Below are positions 6,059 through 11,438 of a stretch of 11,438 bases of DNA, in pieces. Source of the DNA: Candidatus Poribacteria bacterium WGA-3G. Its GTDB lineage: Bacteria > Poribacteria > WGA-4E > WGA-3G. The DNA lies in assembly GCA_000406005.1 (NCBI GenBank), contig ASZN01000110.1, forward strand, positions 1-11,438. Reading direction: 5' to 3'. Made by a program: the position numbers and the translations under genes. Under the pieces are notes generated by a model. It saw nothing but the letters and a program-made list of their open reading frames with translations, was not told where the DNA came from and ran no database searches. Positions within the stretch are counted from its first letter, which is position 1. Every line of letters starts with the position of its first letter.

Positions 6059-6083
6059 TAGGCGCGGTTAAAAACCGCGCCTA
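6059..6083. terminator. 11-bp-stem palindrome between convergent genes (bidirectional terminator or dispersed repeat)
   Basis: TAGGCGCGGTT pairs perfectly with AACCGCGCCTA around a 3-base AAA/TTT loop. It is 17 bp after the PhyH stop and 5 bp after the isomerase stop, so it could end both transcripts. There is no T-tract on either side, so it is not a textbook intrinsic terminator. It may instead be a copy of a dispersed palindromic element or an mRNA 3'-end stabiliser. Confidence 0.6.
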
Positions 6084-6088
6084 CTACG

Positions 6089-6910
6089 TTAGCGTAAACC
6101 CAATTCCTTCAACCTCCCTGCCATCATGTCGTAAGCAATCTGTGCCTTCGCCATCCGCATGTGCGGAAACGTCTCTACCGAGATATATTTATCATACCCC
6201 ACTTTCCCTAAACTCGCCGCAAACGTCCGAAAATCCAATTCATCGCCATCCTCACCCGGAATCAGAAACGTACTATACGGATACATGCCTGTTACACCTT
6301 TAACGTGGCAATGTGCAGTCAGCGGTCCCAGTCTTTCGGTAACCTCAGCAATATCCTCACCGAGATGATAGAAATTAGTGATGTCGTTGAGCGACTTCAG
6401 TGCGTCAGACCCGACGTGTTCAATCAGAAGCGTAACTTTTGCAGACGCATCAATCGTCGTTGCCTCATGATTGTGGATATTCATCGTTACTCCGAGTTCT
6501 TCGGCACGGCGACAGATCGGTTTCAGTACATCCACGAGGAGCCGCCATGCGAACGCGTCGCCTTTATCGCCACCATAGCCGGTGAGAAAATTGACACCGC
6601 CTGCTCCAAGCGCGACTGCTACATCTTGAAGAAGCGCGTAGTGGTCAACTGCTCTTTGTTGGTCCTCCATCGCCAGTTGGTATAGACCGCCTCCAGTAAA
6701 CGGATTAATAACAGAGACCTTTAATCCGTTGTCAGATACCATCGTTTTGACATCTTCAAGCAAACCGTCTGTGACTTCACCGGACGGGATATGCGCCTCT
6801 GGGCCGCACATCATCTCAATCGCATCGTAGCCGGTGTCGGCGAGAATCGTGATAACTTCTTGTAGCGGAAGGTCTTTCATCCCGCCAGCATGATAAGAGA
6901 TACCAATCAC
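6089..6910 (-). CDS. Sugar phosphate isomerase/epimerase (xylose isomerase-like TIM barrel)
   Basis: This 273-aa protein shows the AP-endonuclease-2/xylose isomerase-like TIM-barrel pattern: MIGISYHAGG at strand 1, then TGYDAIEMMCG, LKVSVINPF, INIHNHE-type strand (HNHE at about 147-149 in LGVTMNIHNHEATT), LNDITNFYHLGED (175-185), AHCHVKG (199-204) and ISVETF (243-248). These are the usual divalent-metal and sugar-binding positions. The first metal Glu strand reads HNHE rather than the common ENH, a variant I have seen in related proteins. It probably isomerises or epimerises a sugar, inosose or similar. The start is GTG 6910: AAAGGAG sits 8 bases upstream, inside the longer frame that could start with TTG at 6949. 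It is the last gene of the minus-strand operon, 41 bp after the membrane WD40 gene. Confidence 0.87.
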   Translation of the reverse strand: MIGISYHAGGMKDLPLQEVITILADTGYDAIEMMCGPEAHIPSGEVTDGLLEDVKTMVSDNGLKVSVINPFTGGGLYQLAMEDQQRAVDHYALLQDVAVALGAGGVNFLTGYGGDKGDAFAWRLLVDVLKPICRRAEELGVTMNIHNHEATTIDASAKVTLLIEHVGSDALKSLNDITNFYHLGEDIAEVTERLGPLTAHCHVKGVTGMYPYSTFLIPGEDGDELDFRTFAASLGKVGYDKYISVETFPHMRMAKAQIAYDMMAGRLKELGLR

Positions 6911-6918
6911 TATTTTAG

Positions 6919-6925
6919 CTCCTTT
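6919..6925 (-). promoter_or_regulatory. Strong ribosome-binding site selecting the GTG start of the isomerase
   Basis: AAAGGAG on the minus strand, 8 bases before GTG 6910-6908. It lies within the frame that extends upstream to TTG 6949, so the TTG start would place this site inside the coding sequence. This and the N-terminal MIGISYH match to the family favour GTG. Confidence 0.75.
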
Positions 6926-6951
6926 CAACCTTCGCTTTTCAATTGCCAATT

Positions 6952-8103
6952 TTACCTATTTGTTCTCCCAGTTATGTCCCATAGGTGTACAGTTCCGTCG
7001 CCGTGTGCACTACCGAGTGTAATACTATCAGGTGCAAACTGCAACGCCCTGACCCCCGACATACCGACATCAATCATAGAGAGTAGGCGACGATTTTCTA
7101 CATCCCAAACGAAAATCTTTTTTTTTCTATTCCACCACACACCATCATATCCTACACTGGCAAGCGTTTTCCTATCTGGTGAAAAGGTTAACAACTTGAT
7201 GCGTCCACCGGGTTGATTGAATGTGTGAAGTAGGTGTCCAGTGTCGGCATCCCATAATCCGATTTCTGCACCGGCAACATCGTATAACTGCTGTTCCATG
7301 TTCCGACTACCGGTTGCGAAAATCGTGCCATCCAATGAAAATGCCAAAGCGTTGAATTGATAGGTCCTACACATCACATTGTACACAAGTAGGGATCCGC
7401 TCAGTCGCTCATGGTAACCGGTGTCACTATCGTATATGTCTATGAAGCCTTGCTGACTGGTGATGAGGAGTTGGGTACCGTCCGATGAGAATTCTAACGT
7501 GGTGATCGGCAGTGTATCCACGGGAAAGGTCAAGCGCGTCGCACCGCTTCTGGTATCCCGAAGCCGGATTGTATGAGAGACTAAAGTCTGAAGCCCATTA
7601 TCCTCTAACGGCACGAGAGGGTCCAACAGTATCACAGGACGCAAACCATCTCGTCTGCTCTCCGTACTCACACTTGCCAATGTTTTTCCGTCCGGTGAAA
7701 ACGAGAGCGCATGGACCCAACCTCCGCCATCTTTAAGAGTATCTATTGGGTTACCGGTTCTTACGTCCCACAAATGAATCGCTCGATAGCCACCCGCAGC
7801 GAGTGTTAGACCGTCCGGTGAAAACGCAATCGCATCAATAGCATCCTGATGTTTCGAAGCAGAATCAGTTCTGAAAGCGGCGAGGTGTGTATACGATTGC
7901 GCACGTTCCATCGGCAAATAAGGTGCATCCTCTAACAGTATAGATACGGCTTTCTCTGAGATGAAAAGTAGAAGCACATCTAACGTCGCGCAGCTTAATA
8001 CGATAAACACGACGAGCCACTTCTTTCTTTTTAATCGCTGTCCGGGCATCCTACCATCCGGACACCATCTGGTATGTTCGCGCAATCGTCGCCTCGTTTT
8101 CAT
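6952..8103 (-). CDS. Membrane-anchored WD40 repeat protein
   Basis: This 383-aa protein has a basic N-terminus (KTRRRLREH, then RLKRKK), one transmembrane helix at about residues 28-50 (WLVVFIVLSCATLDVLLLFI), and a domain that begins about residue 85. I count six WD40-type blades, each with an AFSPDG-like and a WD-like element: IDAIAFSPDG...LWDVRT, VHALSFSPDG...LRDTRS, ITTLEFSSDG...IYDSDT, FNALAFSLDG...LWDADT, IKLLTFSPDR...VWDVEN and VRALQFAPDS...LWDITG. By the positive-inside rule the propeller should lie outside the cytoplasm. Blade 2 is interrupted by a ~40-residue insertion. WD40 propellers are protein-binding scaffolds with no catalysis of their own. A GGGAG site lies 8 bases before the ATG; the gene starts 26 bp after the preceding WD40 gene. 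Confidence 0.87.
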   Translation of the reverse strand: MKTRRRLREHTRWCPDGRMPGQRLKRKKWLVVFIVLSCATLDVLLLFISEKAVSILLEDAPYLPMERAQSYTHLAAFRTDSASKHQDAIDAIAFSPDGLTLAAGGYRAIHLWDVRTGNPIDTLKDGGGWVHALSFSPDGKTLASVSTESRRDGLRPVILLDPLVPLEDNGLQTLVSHTIRLRDTRSGATRLTFPVDTLPITTLEFSSDGTQLLITSQQGFIDIYDSDTGYHERLSGSLLVYNVMCRTYQFNALAFSLDGTIFATGSRNMEQQLYDVAGAEIGLWDADTGHLLHTFNQPGGRIKLLTFSPDRKTLASVGYDGVWWNRKKKIFVWDVENRRLLSMIDVGMSGVRALQFAPDSITLGSAHGDGTVHLWDITGRTNR

Positions 8104-8129
8104 TGTTCCCGCTCCCGAACGCTATAAAC

Positions 8130-9023
8130 TCATCGGTCCCGTATTAGAAGCGAGCCACCATATGTTATACATATTAGTTTGGTATCATCTTCCGAAAACA
8201 CCAATTCTTGGGCAGCGCCTTCCGGTATCGGAAATGACGATATTAGGGCATCTGTACCGACATCCCATACTTGAATGTGTCGATCTCTGCCACCACTGAC
8301 AAGCAATTCACCATCACCAGAAAATGTCAAGGCACTGACCGAATCGGTATGTCCTCTGAAGAGCGAAATCAGATGCTCATCGTCTGTATCCCACAATCGA
8401 ACGAGTGTATCCGAACCACCACTTGCCAGCGACTTCCCTTGTGGCGAAAATGCCAGTGCCAAAACAAGTCCATCATGTCCTGAGAATGTTGACAGGAGCC
8501 GCCCGGTTTCAACTTCCCAGAACCGAATTTTACCATCACCGCTGCCACTCGCAAGCGTTGCACCATCCGGTGAAAACGCTAAACTCCGAATGCGTCCGGG
8601 AGCCTCAGCGGGAGTCGCAAGCAACCGCTCCGTCCGCGGGTCCCACCCTGGCAGTGGCACACCGTCCGGTGATGAAGCCGCTAACGCCTGCACCAGATTG
8701 GAATTTCCAGCGAGCGTCAGCACTTCACGCGCCGTCTCAGTATCCCACAATCGGAGTGTGTTATCTTCACTTCCACTCGCAAGAAGCGAGTTATCTGGTG
8801 CAAACGCCAATGCACGCACCCGTTCCGTATAGCCTGAAAGCATAGCAAATTGTGAACCGCTGGCGGTATCATATATCCAGATACGTCCATCGCCACCTGC
8901 AGCGATGCGTGTGCCATCTGGCGAGAACGCGATGTCTGTCACCTGCTTTTTTTCTAACCGCGTTTTAAGTCCGGGTGGCAACTCAGATTCGATGTAATTC
9001 TGAAACAAGTCTGTTTTTTTCAT
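8130..9023 (-). CDS. WD40 repeat protein, soluble
   Basis: This 297-aa protein has no signal peptide or membrane helix and appears to form a complete small beta-propeller. Blades, in order, carry IAFSPDG...IYDTAS, LAFAPDN...LWDTET, a degenerate third unit (ALAASSPDGVPLPGWDPR), LAFSPDG...FWEVET, LAFSPQG...LWDTDD, LTFSGDG...VWDVGT and LVFSEDD...LLIRDR. That is seven units, the usual number for a closed ring. It is likely a cytosolic protein-interaction scaffold. The ATG at 9023 has only a weak ribosome site (an A-rich stretch without clear AGGAG), so it may depend on translation coming from the dehydrogenase gene, whose stop lies 24 bp upstream. The partner and role are unknown. Confidence 0.87.
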   Translation of the reverse strand: MKKTDLFQNYIESELPPGLKTRLEKKQVTDIAFSPDGTRIAAGGDGRIWIYDTASGSQFAMLSGYTERVRALAFAPDNSLLASGSEDNTLRLWDTETAREVLTLAGNSNLVQALAASSPDGVPLPGWDPRTERLLATPAEAPGRIRSLAFSPDGATLASGSGDGKIRFWEVETGRLLSTFSGHDGLVLALAFSPQGKSLASGGSDTLVRLWDTDDEHLISLFRGHTDSVSALTFSGDGELLVSGGRDRHIQVWDVGTDALISSFPIPEGAAQELVFSEDDTKLICITYGGSLLIRDR

Positions 9024-9047
9024 AATGTTTTTTCTGCTTAATACACA

Positions 9048-10076
9048 TTAGACAGACGCCGTCCAATCCAGAACAACCCCTGTATATACATTCGGTTCAT
9101 TCAAGAGACCGTCGTAAGCCTGTTTAATGTGTTCGGGTTTGAGGCGATGCGAGATTAACGGTTCGACGTGTAGCTGCCCGCGCGCCATCCAGTCAAAAAT
9201 AGTCTGTTGTTTACTCCATTGAGACGTTCGGTTGCCGATATCTGGATACATCGGAACGCACCACTCTAATGCGCCGCGGATCGTAATCCAGCGTAGATGC
9301 GTATCCGATAGCAGTTCAGTCAAATCTCCAAGTACCGAGACGCGCGGCGACCCAAGAATGATGATCTGCCCATGGTTAGCGGTAGCACGGAGTGCTTGCA
9401 TAACGACACCACTATGTCCCACCGCATCGACAGTAATATTTGCGAGTTCACCGCCCGTAATTTCCTGTATCTGTGCTTGTGCCGCATCAGCGTCTCCACC
9501 GACGGTGGCTTCAATCCCGCACCGCTGCGCCAGTTTACGCCGCGCTGCTACCGGATCAACGCCGATGACGCGGCAGCCGTGAATCTGAAACATCTGTGAT
9601 GCGAGGTTCCCGACGAGCCCCAATCCGAAAACGACGGTCCAGGGGTTCGTCCCGATTTCTCCGACAACGATCGCTGTCATCGCGACCCCTGCCATCCGTG
9701 ATGCTGCGACAACTGCCGGATCTACTGCTTCTCTGACAGGTGCGACAAGCCGATCTTGTGAATAGCGAACCGTTGAAGCGTGTCGTCCATAAGTAAAAAC
9801 CCGGTCACCGACAGCGGCGCGGGTAACATTTGAACCGATCTCGCGTACGATTCCGACATTCGCATAGCCAGAACGCCAAGGATAGGCGCACCACGAACCC
9901 TCTTGAAAAACTTTCGGTTCTCTGCCGGTATAGTTCGCGAGTTCTGTTCCACTACTAATAAAAGTATATTCTGTGTCTATCAATAACTCATTGGCACCAA
10001 GCACCGGCGTGTCTATTTCATTTGTCTGTAATTCGACTTCGTTCTGACCGGTTACAACGACCTCTCTTATTTTCAT
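9048..10076 (-). CDS. Zinc-less medium-chain dehydrogenase/reductase (BchC-like 'zinc-binding dehydrogenase' family)
   Basis: This 342-aa MDR-superfamily oxidoreductase has a GroES-like N-terminal domain (VLGANELLIDTEYTFISSGTEL) and a Rossmann fold with GLGLVG (151-156) and an acidic residue after the second strand (D174), which suggests NAD(H) rather than NADP(H). The position of the catalytic zinc Cys is occupied by SSGTEL (41-46), and the four-Cys structural zinc loop is absent, so it probably works without zinc, as in the BchC/threonine-dehydrogenase-like subgroup with the (S/A)GTEL motif. It likely oxidises a secondary alcohol of a sugar, polyol or similar substrate. Its ATG overlaps the DUF202 stop (ATGA), a sign of translational coupling, and the next WD40 gene begins 24 bp later. 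Confidence 0.87.
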   Translation of the reverse strand: MKIREVVVTGQNEVELQTNEIDTPVLGANELLIDTEYTFISSGTELANYTGREPKVFQEGSWCAYPWRSGYANVGIVREIGSNVTRAAVGDRVFTYGRHASTVRYSQDRLVAPVREAVDPAVVAASRMAGVAMTAIVVGEIGTNPWTVVFGLGLVGNLASQMFQIHGCRVIGVDPVAARRKLAQRCGIEATVGGDADAAQAQIQEITGGELANITVDAVGHSGVVMQALRATANHGQIIILGSPRVSVLGDLTELLSDTHLRWITIRGALEWCVPMYPDIGNRTSQWSKQQTIFDWMARGQLHVEPLISHRLKPEHIKQAYDGLLNEPNVYTGVVLDWTASV

Positions 10077-10432
10077 AATGCGTCTTTTTCTCCTAATTTA
10101 AGTTCCGCTTTAAGTTCCGCTTGTTTGATCTTATAAATAAGTGCTCGCATACGTCTGTATCTCACGAGTCCAACGAAAAAGGTAGCGATACCGAGTAAAA
10201 TAAAGATGATGCCGATTATCTCAACAACATGCGAACTAAAGATAGCGACCTGCGTGCTAAAGATGTCTTTGAAGTGGACAAAGGATAAACCCGCGACAAA
10301 TAGTGTTAACGCCGTACGAATATACGCCAGAAAAGTCCGCTCGTTCGCAAGGATAGTCCGGTCTGCAGCGAGGTGATCCCGTAAAATGAGTCGGTTTTCT
10401 AAACCCTTATAAGGGGTCGGTTCGTCTGGCAT
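10073..10432 (-). CDS. DUF202 (YidH-like) small inner-membrane protein
   Basis: This 119-aa protein has the DUF202 hallmark DHLAADRTILANERTFLAYIRTALTLF (residues 19-45), followed by a transmembrane helix and a second helix near IIGIIFILLGIATFFVGLVRY. The family comprises two- to three-helix inner-membrane proteins of unknown function, E. coli YidH and YidG being examples. The C-terminal tail is long, charged and probably helical (RMRALIYKIKQAELKAELKLGEK). The ATG at 10432 is preceded by AAGGA at 4 bases. The stop overlaps the dehydrogenase ATG by ATGA. Why a DUF202 protein is in this operon is not obvious. Confidence 0.88.
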   Translation of the reverse strand: MPDEPTPYKGLENRLILRDHLAADRTILANERTFLAYIRTALTLFVAGLSFVHFKDIFSTQVAIFSSHVVEIIGIIFILLGIATFFVGLVRYRRMRALIYKIKQAELKAELKLGEKDAL

Positions 10433-10451
10433 TCGTTCCTTACCTTTTTAT

Positions 10452-10832
10452 TTAAAAGAGATTGAAAATAATAACCCCCGCCATCCATCCATAGAAGGTT
10501 CGCATGCGCCGTAATCGTTTTGCAATACGCCGGTATTCTACCGTGTAGCGCGCAGGGTTTTGAAAATAGCGTTCTCGTCGTTCCGGCATAGACAGGTCAA
10601 TTGTTGGGGTTAAGACGCTCAGGACAACGGCACTTATACCAAATAAAATAATGTTGAGTACAGGCGGGATGCTGAGCATCACACCCAGCAGCGTCCATCG
10701 CCACTTTGAGACGCTTCGCGACGCGTCCGATCTTGCAGCGTGGATCAGCGATACAGAAGGCGTTTTTAATTTAGCACCCATGCCTGATGCCGGTGTGGTT
10801 GACAGAATCCGCCTCGCGCCGTGCCTTCGCAT
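10452..10832 (-). CDS. Small hypothetical membrane protein
   Basis: This 126-aa protein is unrecognised. The first ~40 residues are polar and basic. A long hydrophobic stretch (WTLLGVMLSIPPVLNIILFGISAVVLSVL) is enough for one or two helices, then comes a basic, charged section rich in Arg (PERRERYFQ, then YRRIAKRLRRMRTF), and a final hydrophobic segment (FYGWMAGVIIFNLF) reaches the C-terminus. A membrane location with Arg-rich cytosolic loops is likely. An AAGGA site lies 11 bases before the ATG at 10832, or 5 bases before an in-frame TTG at 10838 that would add two residues; which one is used is uncertain. The gene lies between the second PhyH gene (29 bp) and DUF202 (19 bp), so it belongs to the operon. 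Confidence 0.72.
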   Translation of the reverse strand: MRRHGARRILSTTPASGMGAKLKTPSVSLIHAARSDASRSVSKWRWTLLGVMLSIPPVLNIILFGISAVVLSVLTPTIDLSMPERRERYFQNPARYTVEYRRIAKRLRRMRTFYGWMAGVIIFNLF

Positions 10833-10861
10833 TATCAAACGCTTCCTTCACACAGGATACA

Positions 10862-11438
10862 CTAACTTTCGTAACGCAGGTTTTTACCGTTGTCGGGACC
10901 GCCTTGATTCCAAACCCAAACATCGCGAAAATACGCCTGTTTTTCTGGAGGCAGTCCTTCAATAATGTGCTTCGGCACGGAAGGCCTATGGAATTGACAT
11001 CCGACGAAATTGTAACAATTGAAGACAGCGATCCGAGGACGCTCTGGATTCGTCCACTCGACTCCCGAATGACAGAGGTTTTCCGTGAAGATAACCACGG
11101 AACCCGGCGGACAACTATATGTTTCAAAGAGCGGCGAATCTGTTTGGCGGTGCGCGTCAGGAATGCGGAAATTCGCTTTATGGCTCCCCGGCAAAAACAG
11201 TGTCCCACCTTCACCCGCTTTGACTTCGTTGAGTTCAAAAACGACGCGCGTCAGTGCCGAGTATATCTTATCCCCATGACACTGATAACTGAAGTTCGGG
11301 TTCACGTTCCGCACACCACCGTGGGGCGGCGGCCCACCGTCGCCCGCTCGACGATAGGTGAACCAACTCGACTCCATCCGAATTTCTCCGAGAATCTCGC
11401 GAAGAATATCAAGCACAACAGGATGATCAATTAAAAAT
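10862..11438 (-). CDS. Second PhyH-family protein, 5' end outside window
   Basis: The frame stays open to the right edge, starting inside a helix LIDHPVVLDILREILGE, a usual PhyH element that precedes the substrate-binding strands; residues before it are missing from the window. Recognisable parts are PPPHGGVR, then LTRVVFELNEVKAGEGGTLFLPGSHKANF (family core), then PPGSVVIFTENLCHSGVEW with the distal His, and ERPRIAVFNCYN with the 2-oxoglutarate Arg. No HxD is seen: the first His is in HGG, so the Asp ligand seems absent or elsewhere. This fits a PhyH subgroup I recall with LHGG in place of HxD; if so, it may bind iron with two His and an exogenous ligand. It differs clearly from the 5250-6041 protein. 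Its visible C-terminal region is complete and it leads the operon seen here. Confidence 0.85.
   Translation of the reverse strand, partial: FLIDHPVVLDILREILGEIRMESSWFTYRRAGDGGPPPHGGVRNVNPNFSYQCHGDKIYSALTRVVFELNEVKAGEGGTLFLPGSHKANFRIPDAHRQTDSPLFETYSCPPGSVVIFTENLCHSGVEWTNPERPRIAVFNCYNFVGCQFHRPSVPKHIIEGLPPEKQAYFRDVWVWNQGGPDNGKNLRYES

Noticed and set aside
5650..6303. 217-aa plus-strand frame overlapping the PhyH and isomerase genes
   Set aside because: It runs out of frame across the end of PhyH, the palindrome and the antisense of the isomerase, with no family-like pattern.
8275..8832. 185-aa plus-strand frame
   Set aside because: It is the antisense shadow of the WD40 repeats; the repetitive Ser/Pro pattern reflects the repeated SPDG codons on the other strand.
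6952..9023. A single WD40 gene split by a frameshift
   Set aside because: The first gene ends with a complete seventh unit; the second has its own ribosome site, basic N-terminus and transmembrane helix, so they are two separate genes.
10787..11434. 215-aa plus-strand frame near the right end
   Set aside because: It is antisense to the second PhyH gene, whose minus-strand translation has clear family motifs.

Overview
The window looks like part of a Gram-negative, probably environmental or host-associated, uncultured bacterium. Candidatus Poribacteria or a related phylum is my best guess. The basis is the gene mix: phytanoyl-CoA-dioxygenase-like (PhyH) proteins, a TIM-barrel sugar phosphate isomerase, a zinc-less medium-chain dehydrogenase, WD40 propellers, a DUF5916 outer-membrane-type protein and many short palindromes. 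The taxonomic call is inference; no rRNA or other marker gene is present.

Bases 1-338 are mobile-element debris. The 3' end of an IS3-family transposase and its probable right terminal repeat abut, at base 180/181, the C-terminal coding remnant of an IS1595/ISXO2-like transposase, so one element appears to have inserted into the other. Bases 358-2128 (minus strand) hold a compact, AT-rich three-gene operon: a TIGR04255-family protein, a 246-aa protein of unknown function whose gene overlaps it by 104 bp, and a 132-aa protein of unknown function. This is the best candidate for an uncharacterised system. Bases 2189-2740 have no convincing gene. They hold three 12-bp-phased repeats just upstream of the operon, a terminator-like hairpin, a doubtful small ORF and a MITE-like element with 13-bp inverted ends.

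Bases 2741-4999 (minus) encode a large secreted protein with a CBM9-like domain and a DUF5916 barrel. It has a perfect consensus promoter placed so close to the ATG that the mRNA should be leaderless. A second, divergent promoter drives a PhyH-family dioxygenase on the plus strand (5250-6041). An 11-bp-stem palindrome separates that gene from the convergent 3' end of a long minus-strand gene cluster.

That cluster runs from beyond the right edge down to 6089. In transcription order it holds a second, distinct PhyH-family protein (5' end outside the window), a small membrane protein, a DUF202 membrane protein, a zinc-less medium-chain dehydrogenase, a soluble WD40 protein, a membrane-anchored WD40 protein and a sugar phosphate isomerase/epimerase. 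Gaps are under 45 bp and one pair overlaps by ATGA, so it is probably one operon. The enzymes suggest oxidation and rearrangement of a small polyol, sugar or related organic substrate, but the substrate cannot be read from the sequence. The WD40 and DUF202 proteins are unusual partners for such enzymes.
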